This document shows positions 30,231 to 39,732 of a stretch of DNA of 64,000 nucleotides, piece by piece. The notes below the pieces were generated by a model. It did no database searches and was not told the DNA's origin. It saw nothing but the letters and a program-made list of their open reading frames with translations. The stretch spans positions 1-64,000 of the forward strand of contig CAZHJK010000013.1 in the NCBI GenBank assembly GCA_964533275.1, written 5' to 3'. A program made the position numbers and the translations under genes. Numbering within the stretch: position 1 is the stretch's first letter; every line of letters starts with the position of its first letter. Source of the stretch: CAZHJK01 sp964533275. GTDB taxonomy: Bacteria; Bacillota; Clostridia; Eubacteriales; Garciellaceae.

Positions 30231-31979
30231 TTATTTTTTAAGTAGTCTATAAATCGTGTTTCTTGATATACCAAGTTCTTCTGCAGTTTTTTTCTTATTT
30301 CCATTATTTTTTTCTAAGGTATTTAAAATAATATCATTAGTAATATTTGATAATTTTTCATTTGTTTTTTCTTCGTGATTAACAGTTTCATCAACTTCCT
30401 TTAAACCAGATTTTATTAAGCTGTCCTTAGTTAAATATTTTTCTTCACAATAAAATAGCGATAGTGCAATTATATTTTCCAGCTCTCTAATATTGCCTGG
30501 CCATTTATAATTTCTTACAAGTTCAGTTGCCTCCTGATCTAAACTAATAACTTTCTTTTCAGAGTCCTCGGAAAATTTCTTTATAAAATGATTACAAAGA
30601 AGAACAGCATCTTCCCCTCTGTTTCGTAATGGTTCTAATGGAAGATATAGTACCTTTAGTCTATAATAAAGATCCTCTCTAAATCTCTTATCCTGTATCA
30701 TTTTCTCTAAATTTCTATTGGTGGCTGAAATAATTCTTACATCAATTTGAATTGTTTTATTGCTCCCAATCCTACTTAAGGACTTTGTTTCTATAACCCT
30801 AAGTAGTTTTGATTGTAGGTGTAAGGGCATTTCTCCAATTTCATCTAAAAATAGAGTGCCTCCATCTGCTAATTCAAACTTACCAGTTTTACCGCCTTTT
30901 TTTGCACCTGTAAAGGCGCCTTCCACATAACCAAAGAGTTCGCTATCAAATAGCTCCTTAGGATAGCTGGCACAATTAATAGCTACAAAGGGGCCATCTC
31001 TCCTAGAACTATAATTGTGTATAGCTTGGGCGAATAGCTCTTTTCCTGTGCCGCTTTCTCCTATTAAAAGAATGTTTTTATTGCTATGGGAAAATTTTTT
31101 AGATATGGCAATAGCATCAGAAAGAGCCTTACTATTGCCAACAAAATTTTTAAACTTATATATAGCTTTATATCCAGCTAGATTAGCAGCAGCTTTATAG
31201 GAACGTTTTATTCTTCTATATATATCTATGGCTCCAATTATTTCATTATTTTTATCGAAGACAGGAAATGCTGAATTAATTAAATGGAAACTTTTATTTT
31301 TGTAATTTATGTGATATTCAAAGTCCATATAGGTTTGTTTATTTTCTACCACTTTAGCTAATATGGGGTCAGAATCTAGGATACTCTTTATATCTTTGTT
31401 AAGAATGTCCTCTTTCTTAGCTCCAATAATAGAATAGCCTGATTTATTTATATAGGTAACAATTCCATTTTTATCACATGCTGAAATGCCATCATCCACA
31501 GCATCTAAATAGGTTAATAGATTATTATAATCTCTCAATTCCTTTGACTGATGGTTTATTAACTGCATAAAACCTTTATTTATCCTATCTGAAAGATTCC
31601 TCAGTTTTATTTCTTCCATGTCTAAAGAAATAACTACAAATCTATAATCTATATTGTCTATAGAAAGATGGTGCAATGAAGAAACAAAGATATTGATACT
31701 TAAATCCCCTTGACTGTCCAGAAAAAATTTTTCACTTTTAAACTTTTCATCATTAAATACACAATTATAATATTCATCTTTGTTCTCTCCATCAGAATAA
31801 GAACAAATTATTCTTGAATTATCATCTAACATAAATATCCAAAGATTAGAATCTAATATAACCGAAACAATGCTATCAAATGATACCCTTATCCTTTCTT
31901 CAATAGAATAAGCAGGTGTAGTATTCTTATTTTTACTAATTTTAGAGTTAATGTAGTCCTTTAGTTTTTGAGCTTCCAT
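30231..31979 (-). CDS. Sigma-54-dependent regulator (PAS-AAA+-Fis)
   Basis: About 582 residues. The N-terminal ~170 residues have no recognised domain. A PAS domain follows (LDAVDDGISACDKNGIVTYI; KKEDILNKDIKSIL), then AAA+ with Walker A GESGTGKE, the sigma-54 loop GAFTGA and FLDEIGEMP, and a Fis-type helix-turn-helix at the C-terminus (KKTAEELGISRNTIYRLLKK). It is divergent from an aminotransferase operon that has a consensus sigma-54 promoter and two dyads, so it is most likely the activator there, responding to an amino acid or metabolite through PAS. ATG 31979 follows GGTGAGGGATAAA; the longer frame to 32060 would read through the dyads and lacks a site. Confidence 0.93.
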   Translation of the reverse strand: MEAQKLKDYINSKISKNKNTTPAYSIEERIRVSFDSIVSVILDSNLWIFMLDDNSRIICSYSDGENKDEYYNCVFNDEKFKSEKFFLDSQGDLSINIFVSSLHHLSIDNIDYRFVVISLDMEEIKLRNLSDRINKGFMQLINHQSKELRDYNNLLTYLDAVDDGISACDKNGIVTYINKSGYSIIGAKKEDILNKDIKSILDSDPILAKVVENKQTYMDFEYHINYKNKSFHLINSAFPVFDKNNEIIGAIDIYRRIKRSYKAAANLAGYKAIYKFKNFVGNSKALSDAIAISKKFSHSNKNILLIGESGTGKELFAQAIHNYSSRRDGPFVAINCASYPKELFDSELFGYVEGAFTGAKKGGKTGKFELADGGTLFLDEIGEMPLHLQSKLLRVIETKSLSRIGSNKTIQIDVRIISATNRNLEKMIQDKRFREDLYYRLKVLYLPLEPLRNRGEDAVLLCNHFIKKFSEDSEKKVISLDQEATELVRNYKWPGNIRELENIIALSLFYCEEKYLTKDSLIKSGLKEVDETVNHEEKTNEKLSNITNDIILNTLEKNNGNKKKTAEELGISRNTIYRLLKK

Positions 31980-32008
31980 TTTATCCCTCACCTTTATAAA
32001 GTGCAACA

Positions 32009-32059
32009 TGTTACAAATTAGAACAGTGAATTTTCTTGACCATGTCACAATTTGCAACA
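32009..32059. promoter_or_regulatory. Two 17-bp dyads, candidate activator (UAS) sites
   Basis: TGTTACAAATTAGAACA (32009-32025) and TGTCACAATTTGCAACA (32043-32059) share the pattern TGT-NN-CAA-N-TTG-NN-ACA; the second is a perfect dyad, the first has one mismatch. Their centres are 34 bases apart and about 185-220 bases upstream of the predicted sigma-54 start, a typical enhancer arrangement. They also lie 30-80 bases upstream of the regulator's own start codon, so autoregulation is possible. Confidence 0.65.
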
Positions 32060-32209
32060 ATTTCTATTGAGTATACCTAAACCCTATTTAAAAATCAAGG
32101 AGTTTACAAAACAATCTAAAATTATTTTTACCAAAATTATAAAAATAAAGTCGTAAATTAGAGGGTTTCACATTATTTAACTATATAAATTTTATTTATA
32201 AGGAAAAGT

Positions 32210-32225
32210 TGGCATAGATATTGCT
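32210..32225 (+). promoter_or_regulatory. Sigma-54 promoter of the aminotransferase operon
   Basis: TGGCATAGATATTGCT fits TGGCAY-R-NNNN-TTGCW exactly. The predicted start near 32236 lies 33 bases before the preferred start codon (32269), leaving room for the AAAAGGAGGTGGGAAGA ribosome site. It is adjacent to a divergent sigma-54 activator gene. Confidence 0.85.
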
Positions 32226-32268
32226 AATTAATAGAGTCAATCCTCAAATAGAAAAGGAGGTGGGAAGA

Positions 32269-33381
32269 ATGGTTTATGGAATCAGAAAAAGCATTCTAGA
32301 TATTGAAAAGAATAGTTATGCAAAGGAAGATCATTTACCAAAGGACTTATCAAATTATATAGATTGTTCATCTGGCATAAATCCCTTTGGCTGCTCAGGT
32401 GAAGTGAAAGAAAGGCTAAAAAAACTTAGCTGGGAAGATGTGAATTGTTATCCAGAATCAAGCATGGATATAAAACAATGTATTGCCCAGTATTGGGAAG
32501 AGGTAGCTGATTTAAAAAAAAATCAAATCTTTTTAGGAGATGGATCCATAGGAATTATTTATAAGATAAATAAACTATTTTTAGAGAAAAGCTCTAGGGT
32601 GTTAGGTTATTCACCCCAGTTTACAGATTATATTGATGATGTAAAAAGCTATGGAGGTAAATATGAATACTGTTTATTAAATAAAGAAAAAAATTTTAAA
32701 TTTGACCTTCAATTATTCTTGAACAAAATGGAAGATAGTCATAATTTATTTTATCTGGATAATCCAAACAATCCAACAGGTCAAATTATAGATATTAAGA
32801 CAATAGAACAAATCCTAAAAAAAGCTAAGAGCTTAAATAGACCGGTAATTATTGATGAGGCATATGGTGATTTTATGAACTTAAGTCAATCGGCAATATC
32901 CCTAATTAATAATTACCATAATTTATTTGTAATTAGGACTTTTTCTAAAGGATTAGGGCTTGCCGGACTTAGGGCAGGATACCTTATTACCTCAAGGAAT
33001 TTTGGGAAATATTATACCCTAATATCTAATCCCTATGAGATGAATGCAGTAGCAAGGTATTTAGCTGTATATGCCATAAGGGATTCAAATTTCATTAAGA
33101 AATCAAATGAAAGTATTAGAGAAGCAAAAAAGAGATTGATTGATTCCTTAAAAGTATTTAATCCACTGAATACAGATTTGGGGGTTCCCATTATGACTAT
33201 TAAACACCCGGATTCACAAGTGGATTTAGAAAAATATTTAATGGGGCATGGAATTTTATCAGTATCAGGAGAAGGGTTTATTGGCCTAGATAAAAGTTAT
33301 GTAAGACTTAGAATGCCCAATGATATAGAAGGGCTTATAAAAAAATTTAAGGATATAGAAAAACAGCTAGAAAAGCATTAA
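32269..33381 (+). CDS. Class I/II PLP aminotransferase (HisC/CobD-like)
   Basis: About 370 residues, fold type I. CSSGINPFGCSGEV and VNCYPESSMDIKQCI at the N-terminus, FLGDGSIGIIYKI, FYLDNPNNPTGQIID, VIIDEAYGDFM for the PLP aspartate, and IRTFSKGLGLAGLRAGYLI with the PLP lysine. The pattern is nearest histidinol-phosphate aminotransferase and threonine-phosphate decarboxylase, but no histidine or cobalamin genes are near, so another amino-acid or phospho-amino-acid substrate is likely. ATG 32269 is chosen because the frame further upstream runs through the sigma-54 promoter. First gene of a sigma-54 operon; the next starts 15 bases later. Confidence 0.88.
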   Translation: MVYGIRKSILDIEKNSYAKEDHLPKDLSNYIDCSSGINPFGCSGEVKERLKKLSWEDVNCYPESSMDIKQCIAQYWEEVADLKKNQIFLGDGSIGIIYKINKLFLEKSSRVLGYSPQFTDYIDDVKSYGGKYEYCLLNKEKNFKFDLQLFLNKMEDSHNLFYLDNPNNPTGQIIDIKTIEQILKKAKSLNRPVIIDEAYGDFMNLSQSAISLINNYHNLFVIRTFSKGLGLAGLRAGYLITSRNFGKYYTLISNPYEMNAVARYLAVYAIRDSNFIKKSNESIREAKKRLIDSLKVFNPLNTDLGVPIMTIKHPDSQVDLEKYLMGHGILSVSGEGFIGLDKSYVRLRMPNDIEGLIKKFKDIEKQLEKH

Positions 33382-33396
33382 AAGAGGAGGATACGC

Positions 33397-34752
33397 ATGA
33401 GTCAAGATAAGTATGAAAAATCGAAGGCAGTCGTAGAAAGGGACGGAGAAATCTATCCTGAATTTGCTAGGATACCCTATTATCCTTTAGCTATAAAAAG
33501 AGGAAAAGGAGCAATTATTGAAGATATGGACGGAAACCAGTTTATTGATATGTTATCTAGTGCGTCCTCATTAAACACGGGGCATAGCCATCCAAGGATA
33601 GTAGATGCTTTAAAATCCCAACTAGATGATTTTATCAGTTATACAGCCGCCTATACCTATTCTGAGCCCTTGGTAACATTGGGGGAGGAGCTTTGCAAGA
33701 TCACCCCGGGAGATTTTGAAAAAAGAGTAGTTTATGGACTAACAGGTTCTGATTCCAATGATGGAGCCATAAAGCTGGCACGAGCTTATACGGGAAGAAA
33801 AATAATTATTTCCTTTATTGGCGCATATCACGGAGCAACCTATGGGGCTATCTCACTTTCCGCAATCAGCTCAAATATGAGAAGGAAGATAGGACCTCTT
33901 TTACCTGATATCGAGCATATTAAATATCCTGAATGTTATAGATGTGATTATAACAAGGATTGCCATACATGTAATCTGGAATGTTTAAATGACTTTAAAG
34001 CAGCCCTGAATAATCATATACCTGCAGATGAGGTAGCAGCTATTATTATGGAACCTATAGCAGGGGATGCGGGTCTTATAGTACCACCGAAAAAATATGT
34101 GAATGAACTTTATAGAATTTGTAAAGATAATAACATCTTATTTGTCAGCGAAGAGGTGCAACAGGGTTTTGGAAGAACAGGAAAGTGGTTCGCCATTGAA
34201 CATTTTGATATTGTACCTGACATGATAATTATGGGAAAATCAATGGCTTCTGGTGTCCCGTTAAGTGCCATTGTTGCTAGAAAGGAAATAACAGATTCCT
34301 TAGGAACCCCGGCTCATTTATTTACAATGAGTGGCAATGCCCTATCCTGTAGTGCTTCTATAGAAACAATAAATGTTTTAAAGGATGAAAATCTCCTTGA
34401 AAAGTCAAAAGAGCTGGGAGCCTATACAAAACAGAGATTTGAAAATATGAAAGCAAGGTACGACATTATTGGAGATGTAAGGGGTTATGGTTTGTCTATA
34501 GGGGTTGACTTAGTAGAGAATAGGGAAACGAAAATAGGAAATAAAAAAGCAGCAGCTAAGATATGTTATAGATGCTGGGAAAAGGGAATTATTTTAATTT
34601 TTTTAGCCTCAGGAGTTTTAAGAGTGCAACCTCCGTTGGTGATATCTAAAGAAGAACTAGATAGGGCATTGGATATTATAGAGAAATCTATTGAAGAATA
34701 TTTAAATGGAGATATTCCTGATGAAGTATTAAAAGTTGCAAAGGGTTGGTAA
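33397..34752 (+). CDS. Class III PLP aminotransferase (4-aminobutyrate/ornithine type)
   Basis: 451 residues. Landmarks: FIDMLSSASSLNTGHSHPRI, VVYGLTGSDSNDGAIKLARAYTGR (quoted in part), SFIGAYHGATYGAISLS, IIMEPIAGDAGLIVPP, SEEVQQGFGRTGKWFAIEH and GKSMASGVPLSAIV with the PLP lysine (about K281). Oddities: the residue that normally contacts the PLP ring nitrogen (the D of 'DEVQ') is glutamate (about E252), and a five-cysteine cluster, CYRCDYNKDCHTCNLEC, occupies about 180-196 and could bind a metal. It transfers an omega- or alpha-amino group; the substrate is unknown. Ribosome site GAGGAGGATACGC. Confidence 0.9.
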   Translation: MSQDKYEKSKAVVERDGEIYPEFARIPYYPLAIKRGKGAIIEDMDGNQFIDMLSSASSLNTGHSHPRIVDALKSQLDDFISYTAAYTYSEPLVTLGEELCKITPGDFEKRVVYGLTGSDSNDGAIKLARAYTGRKIIISFIGAYHGATYGAISLSAISSNMRRKIGPLLPDIEHIKYPECYRCDYNKDCHTCNLECLNDFKAALNNHIPADEVAAIIMEPIAGDAGLIVPPKKYVNELYRICKDNNILFVSEEVQQGFGRTGKWFAIEHFDIVPDMIIMGKSMASGVPLSAIVARKEITDSLGTPAHLFTMSGNALSCSASIETINVLKDENLLEKSKELGAYTKQRFENMKARYDIIGDVRGYGLSIGVDLVENRETKIGNKKAAAKICYRCWEKGIILIFLASGVLRVQPPLVISKEELDRALDIIEKSIEEYLNGDIPDEVLKVAKGW

Positions 34753-34814
34753 AAATACCAGTTAAACTAAATATTACAATAAATATTTAGATATTTATAA
34801 AGGAGGAATTATAT

Positions 34815-35933
34815 ATGAATTTTGTAAAGAGTGATACATTTAAGAAATACTTTGTACCTGGCATAGTATTTCAATCAGTAGTAATAGCAGGAGGTTATGG
34901 AACTGGTGCAGAGCTGTTAGAGTTCTTTTTGAACTTTGGAACGGTTGGTGGCTTAGTGGCTATGCTTGCTATTTCAGGGGTTATATGGTCAGTTGTTTGT
35001 GCTGCGACATTTGAATTTGCCAGGGTATTTAAGGCATTTGATTACAGGACCTTTTTTAAGAGGTTACTAGGCAAGTATTGGTGGCTTTATGAGGTATGCT
35101 ATTTAGTACTATTGCTTATTGTTTTAGCGGTTATAGCTTCCTCAGCAGGTACTATATTAAATGAATTGTTTGGTTTAAATTATTATGTTGGCGTAATTGG
35201 AATGATGATAGGTGTAGGTGCCTTAGTTTTAAAGGGAACTGATACTATAGAAAAATTCTTATCCTATTGGTCCTTTTTGCTTTATGCATTATACATTACA
35301 TTTCTAGCTGTAACATTTACAAAGTTTGGAACTAATATCTCCGAAGCTTTATCAACGGGTTCAATGGAAAGCGGATGGGTATTAGGAGGACTAAAATATG
35401 CCTTTTATAATCTAGGAATCATACCAGCGGTATTATTTACTGCAAGACATTTAGAAACTAGAAAAGAAGCTGTAACTGCCGGTATTTTAGCAGGAGTAAT
35501 AGGAATTATTCCAGGAGCCTTATTATTAATCGCTATGATTGGTTTTTATCCTGATATTTTAACAGCAGCTGTTCCCACAATTTATATTCTTGACGCAATA
35601 AACTCACCATTACTACAATATACATTCCAAATCATTTTATTTGGAACATTAATAGAAACTGGTACTGGGTTTATATTCGCTGTTACTGAACGTGTATCTG
35701 GAACCTATAAGGAACAAAAAAAGACATTATCACCTAAGGTGACATTAACAATAACACTTGCTATGTTAGCATTAGGAGTATTTATAGCTCAATTTGGATT
35801 ATTAGGTTTAATAGCCCAAGGATATGGAACCATTACCTGGGGATTCTTCATATTCTATGTAGTACCAGTGGTTACATTGGGAGTGTATAAGGTTAAACAA
35901 AAGGATGCAAAATTAGGTTTAAATAAGAAATAA
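34815..35933 (+). CDS. YkvI-family membrane transporter
   Basis: 372 residues with about ten hydrophobic segments and few long loops. FVPGIVFQSVVIAGGYGTGAEL at the N-terminus (first part FVPGIVFQSVVIAGG) is the unwound-helix type start of APC-superfamily carriers and of YkvI proteins; a central YNLGIIPAVLFTARHLETR and late GTLIETGTGFIFAVTERV are also typical. Probably imports (or exchanges) the amino compound handled by the two aminotransferases upstream, in the cytoplasmic membrane. It lies 62 bases after the class III gene and ends at a strong terminator, so it closes the sigma-54 operon. Confidence 0.85.
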   Translation: MNFVKSDTFKKYFVPGIVFQSVVIAGGYGTGAELLEFFLNFGTVGGLVAMLAISGVIWSVVCAATFEFARVFKAFDYRTFFKRLLGKYWWLYEVCYLVLLLIVLAVIASSAGTILNELFGLNYYVGVIGMMIGVGALVLKGTDTIEKFLSYWSFLLYALYITFLAVTFTKFGTNISEALSTGSMESGWVLGGLKYAFYNLGIIPAVLFTARHLETRKEAVTAGILAGVIGIIPGALLLIAMIGFYPDILTAAVPTIYILDAINSPLLQYTFQIILFGTLIETGTGFIFAVTERVSGTYKEQKKTLSPKVTLTITLAMLALGVFIAQFGLLGLIAQGYGTITWGFFIFYVVPVVTLGVYKVKQKDAKLGLNKK

Positions 35934-35946
35934 AGAGCTGATGATT

Positions 35947-35980
35947 AGCAGGGCGAAGATAAATTCGCACCTGCTTTTTT
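35947..35980 (+). terminator. Terminator of the sigma-54 aminotransferase operon
   Basis: AGCAGG and CCTGCT, extended by GCGAA and TTCGC, form a two-part stem followed by TTTTTT. Confidence 0.85.
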
Positions 35981-36031
35981 ATTATAAAGGTCTTATATAA
36001 TAAAAAGAAGCACACATTTTGCCATCGCCGA

Positions 36032-36050
36032 AGGGAACCTAAGGTTCCCT
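36032..36050. repeat. AGGGAACCTAAGGTTCCCT palindrome
   Basis: A perfect 9-bp palindrome around one A in the 197-base gap before the HAD gene. The same GGAACCTAAGGTTCC core occurs at 59248-59262, and a variant at 26250-26273. No T-run, so not a terminator. Confidence 0.7.
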
Positions 36051-36130
36051 AGCGGAAGTAGTATATTTTTGGGTTTTTGTGGAGATATAAGATATAATAA
36101 AGGAAGGATCTTAAGAAAGCAGGGATAAAT

Positions 36131-36931
36131 ATGAATGGTGAATTAAAAAATAAAAAGTTATTTCTATTGGATATGGATGGGACTATCTATATAGACGATG
36201 TATTATTTGAACATAGCCTTAAGTTTTTAAATGCGATTAAGGCAAAGGGCGGGGAATTTGTATTTCTAACAAATAACTCCTCGAAAGGTGTAAATGATTA
36301 TATTGTAAGGCTTTCAAGGCTAGGTATCAAAGTGAATAAGTCTAACTTTTTAACCTCCTCCCAAGCAACAGCTCTATACTTAAAGGAGAATTATGGGGAT
36401 AAAAAGATATATGTTTTGGGAACGAAGTCCTTAAAGAAAGAATTTGAAGATAATAATATCTGGATAACAGATAAATATGAGGATGATATTAATTGTCTGG
36501 TAGTGGGATATGATACAGAGCTTACCTATTCTAAGTTAGTTGATGCATGTAGGTTATTAATAACTAAGGACATAGACTTTATCGCAACAAATCCTGACCT
36601 TATATGCCCAGTATCCTTTGGCTATGTTCCAGATTGCGGATCTATATGTGACATGCTAAAGGTTGCCACAAAAAGAAAAGCAAAATACATAGGAAAACCT
36701 AATCCCACAATGGTAGAGCTTGCAGTTAAGAATAGTAGATTTGCTAAGGGAGAAACTATTGTAATAGGTGATAGACTATATACGGATATTGCCTGTGGTA
36801 TAAATGCTAAGGTTTCAACAGCTCTTGTACTTTCAGGGGAAACTAAAAAAGAGGATTTATCAAAATCTAAATATAAACCAGATTATATTTTCCATGATAT
36901 AGGTGAGATTTATAATTACTATACTACTTAA
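36131..36931 (+). CDS. HAD-IIA family sugar-phosphatase-like hydrolase
   Basis: 266 residues, NagD/AraL-type HAD. Motif I FLLDMDGTIYIDD (about 11-23), motif II FLTNNSSKG, the C2 cap with SSQATALYLKENY and VLGTKSLKKEFED, a conserved IGKPNPTMVELAV lysine (motif III) and motif IV IVIGDRLYTDIACGINA. It dephosphorylates a small phospho-metabolite such as a sugar phosphate or glycerol phosphate; the substrate is unresolved. It stands alone between the sigma-54 operon and the lipoprotein gene, and the ribosome site is weak (AGCAGGGATAAAT). Confidence 0.9.
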   Translation: MNGELKNKKLFLLDMDGTIYIDDVLFEHSLKFLNAIKAKGGEFVFLTNNSSKGVNDYIVRLSRLGIKVNKSNFLTSSQATALYLKENYGDKKIYVLGTKSLKKEFEDNNIWITDKYEDDINCLVVGYDTELTYSKLVDACRLLITKDIDFIATNPDLICPVSFGYVPDCGSICDMLKVATKRKAKYIGKPNPTMVELAVKNSRFAKGETIVIGDRLYTDIACGINAKVSTALVLSGETKKEDLSKSKYKPDYIFHDIGEIYNYYTT

Positions 36932-37042
36932 ATTGACTTTAATTAGGAAGGGTGCTCAGATGACGGGTTAGGGTATAAATAAATCTTGAGGGAATATAAA
37001 TTAAACTAGAAGGACGAGTATCTTAAAAAGGAGGGAAACTAA

Positions 37043-38068
37043 ATGAAAAAATACTTTATTATTACTATGTGTTTTGCATTTGTGTTAATGTTAGCAGCAT
37101 GTTCAAAAACCTCTGAAATCCCGGGAGATAATACGCCAGATAAAGAGAACGAACCCATCCCAGTAAGTCAATATTATGAAATTCCAGAGGGTGTTTCACC
37201 TCTGACTGGACTTCATTACCATGGAGATGGGCGAGCAATTATAGTGCAGATTGAAAATACCATTGAGGCTAGACCACAGAGTGGAATAGCCCATGCCGAT
37301 CTTATTTATGAGATGGAGGTTGAAAGTACTATAACAAGGCTTACAGCATTTTTTCTAAGTGAATATCCCGAAAAAGTAGGTCCTGTTAGGAGTGCAAGAA
37401 AACAACAAATACATCTTTGGAGTGAATGGGATTACCTATTTTCATATTTTGGAGGGTCGGAAAAAGAGGGACAAAACATTTATGAAATTAAAGAAGAATT
37501 GGAAATTAATTCACCAGATAATGATGGTATGGGGAGTGGCAAGGAATTTTCCCGATCAAAAGATAGGAAATCACCCCATAATTCCTATTTAAATCTTTCC
37601 AACTTAATAGATAATACCTATGACTATAAACCAGAGAGACGAACTATTTATTATGATGAAAATGTAGAAATAGATGGAGAGACAGCAGAAAAGATTTCAC
37701 TTATGTATCGCGCAGATAATAAAATAGAATATAGATATAATAGTGAAACTAATGAGTATGAACGTTATATTAATGGAGAACAAATGATAGATATAGAAAA
37801 TAATCAACAAGTGGCAGTTAAAAACATAGTAGTACAATATGCTAATCATTATAAAGTAACAGATACAGTGTATACTAATATTGATCTTATAGGTAGTGGT
37901 ACAGCAGAATACTTTACCGATGGAATAAAGAGAACTGGAAGATGGGAGAGGGAAGATATAGATTCCCCTACAATGTACTTTGATGAAAATGGCGAGAAGA
38001 TTCCATTTAAACCAGGAAAGACTTTTATCCAAATAGTTCGTAATGATACAAAGGTTATAACAGAGTAA
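37043..38068 (+). CDS. DUF3048 lipoprotein (YerB-like)
   Basis: 341 residues. A signal peptide with a lipobox (LMLAAC, C20) predicts a lipid-anchored, surface-exposed protein. The N-terminal DUF3048 domain shows SPLTGLHYHGDGRAIIVQIEN, ARPQSGIAHADLIYEM, VGPVRSARKQQIHL, and the C-terminal DUF3048 domain covers the rest, as in YerB. The biochemical role is unknown. Ribosome site AAAGGAGGGAAACTAA. murJ follows 35 bases later and may be co-transcribed, suggesting an envelope function, but the pairing is not known to be conserved. Confidence 0.88.
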   Translation: MKKYFIITMCFAFVLMLAACSKTSEIPGDNTPDKENEPIPVSQYYEIPEGVSPLTGLHYHGDGRAIIVQIENTIEARPQSGIAHADLIYEMEVESTITRLTAFFLSEYPEKVGPVRSARKQQIHLWSEWDYLFSYFGGSEKEGQNIYEIKEELEINSPDNDGMGSGKEFSRSKDRKSPHNSYLNLSNLIDNTYDYKPERRTIYYDENVEIDGETAEKISLMYRADNKIEYRYNSETNEYERYINGEQMIDIENNQQVAVKNIVVQYANHYKVTDTVYTNIDLIGSGTAEYFTDGIKRTGRWEREDIDSPTMYFDENGEKIPFKPGKTFIQIVRNDTKVITE

Positions 38069-38103
38069 AATAAATGAAATCTCCCTTGTCTCGAGGTGTA
38101 TAA

Positions 38104-39627
38104 ATGAAAAAAACAGCGCTGTTACTAATGATAATAACAATTATAGCAAAATTATTTGGCTTTGCAGGGGAAATTGCACTATCCTACTTTTATGGTACAT
38201 CAAGCATTAGTGATGCTTATTTAATATCTTTAACCATACCAAGTGTTTTATTTTCATTAATCGGGGTAGGAATAAGTACAGGATATATTCCTGTATATAA
38301 CAATGTTATAAAAGAAAAGGGTATAAATCATGCTGATAGGTTTACCAATAATCTCATCAGCTTTTTAATGACTCTATGTTTTATTATAATAACTTTAACC
38401 CTAATTTTTACCAAGCAAATTGTAGGAATATTAGCTTCAGGCTTTACAGGTGAAACCCTTAGATTAACTATTTTATTTACAAGGATTGCAATATTAAATC
38501 TTGGCTTTACCGGTCTTGTATATATATTTAATGGGTATTTACAGATAAATGGTGACTTTATCAGTCCAGCCATAATGGTTATTCCCCTTAATATGACCAT
38601 ATTACTATCAATAGTAATAAGTGCTAAAACTAATGTGGTTGTTCTTTCTATTGGAAATACTCTATCTGTGTTGCTGCAATTTTTATTATTGATACCATTT
38701 ATTCGAAAAAAAGGATTTAGGTACTCATTTGTATTCGATAAAGCCGATAAGTATATTAAGAAAATATCTTATTTAGCTGTTCCAATAATCATTGGAGCTT
38801 CGGTTAGTCAGATTAATAGATTAATAGATAGGAGCTTTGCTTCAAATATTACCATAGGAGGAGTTTCAGCAATAAATTATGCCTTTAAGCTAGATGCCTT
38901 TATTCAAGACATTTTTGTCATGACCCTAGCTACTATAATGTATCCAATGATTTCTAAAATGGCTGCGGAAAAAAATATAGAAGGACTTAAAAAAACTATA
39001 TTTCAAACAATGGGAGGAATAAATCTATTTGTAATTCCCGCCTCCATAGGAGCATTAATCTTTGCAGAGCCCATAATAATACTTTTATTTGGAAGAGGAG
39101 CCTTTGACAGCCAAGCAATATCCATGACTTCTAAAGCCCTGTTCTTTTACTCCATTGGGATGATAGGCTATGGACTAAGGGAGATATTATTAAGAGCATT
39201 TTACTCCCTGCAGGGGACTAAGGCACCACTTTTCAATGCCTTAATAGCCATAGGACTGAATGTAATACTAAATATGATGTTTTATAAATACCTTGGAATA
39301 AGCGGGATAGCACTAGCTACAAGCATATCTATTATTTTTTCTACCCTATTATTATTTATAAGTTTTAGAAGGAAGGTTGGTGGCTTTGGAATGAAGACCA
39401 TAGGAATATCCCTTATAAAAATACTTATAGCTTCTTCTATTATGGGTTTAATAGCAAAAACATTTTATTATTTATTAAATAATTATATCGGGGGGAACTT
39501 ATCTTTACTTCTTTCAATAGGTGTAGGAGCTATTATTTACTTCATTATTATTATTTTTATGAGGATTGAAGAAGTTGATATTATGGTTAAGGCACTTAAG
39601 AAAAAGTTTAGGATAACTAGATTTTAA
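38104..39627 (+). CDS. murJ: Lipid II flippase MurJ
   Basis: 507 residues, about 14 hydrophobic segments, MOP-superfamily flippase. Landmarks: GFAGEIALSYFYGTSSISDAYL near the N-terminus (quoted as SYFYGTSSISDAYL), FTRIAILNLGFTGLVYIFNGYL, QINRLIDRSFASNI, GRGAFDSQAISMTSKALFFYS and REILLRAFYSLQGTKAPL. It moves lipid-linked peptidoglycan precursor across the membrane during cell-wall synthesis. It starts after CGAGGTGTATAA, 35 bases past the YerB-like gene. The next gene is 105 bases downstream. Confidence 0.93.
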   Translation: MKKTALLLMIITIIAKLFGFAGEIALSYFYGTSSISDAYLISLTIPSVLFSLIGVGISTGYIPVYNNVIKEKGINHADRFTNNLISFLMTLCFIIITLTLIFTKQIVGILASGFTGETLRLTILFTRIAILNLGFTGLVYIFNGYLQINGDFISPAIMVIPLNMTILLSIVISAKTNVVVLSIGNTLSVLLQFLLLIPFIRKKGFRYSFVFDKADKYIKKISYLAVPIIIGASVSQINRLIDRSFASNITIGGVSAINYAFKLDAFIQDIFVMTLATIMYPMISKMAAEKNIEGLKKTIFQTMGGINLFVIPASIGALIFAEPIIILLFGRGAFDSQAISMTSKALFFYSIGMIGYGLREILLRAFYSLQGTKAPLFNALIAIGLNVILNMMFYKYLGISGIALATSISIIFSTLLLFISFRRKVGGFGMKTIGISLIKILIASSIMGLIAKTFYYLLNNYIGGNLSLLLSIGVGAIIYFIIIIFMRIEEVDIMVKALKKKFRITRF

Positions 39628-39732
39628 TTTTGTTTCAACTGTGTTTTAAGTTACAATATAACTATAAAGATAAAACATAATTAAGATTTTTAAGAAAATT
39701 ATATTTCAAAATCTGATAAAGGAGCAAAAATA

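Noticed and set aside
36032..36050. Considered as a terminator
   Set aside because: Perfect palindrome but no T-run, and it is 52 bases past a clear terminator.
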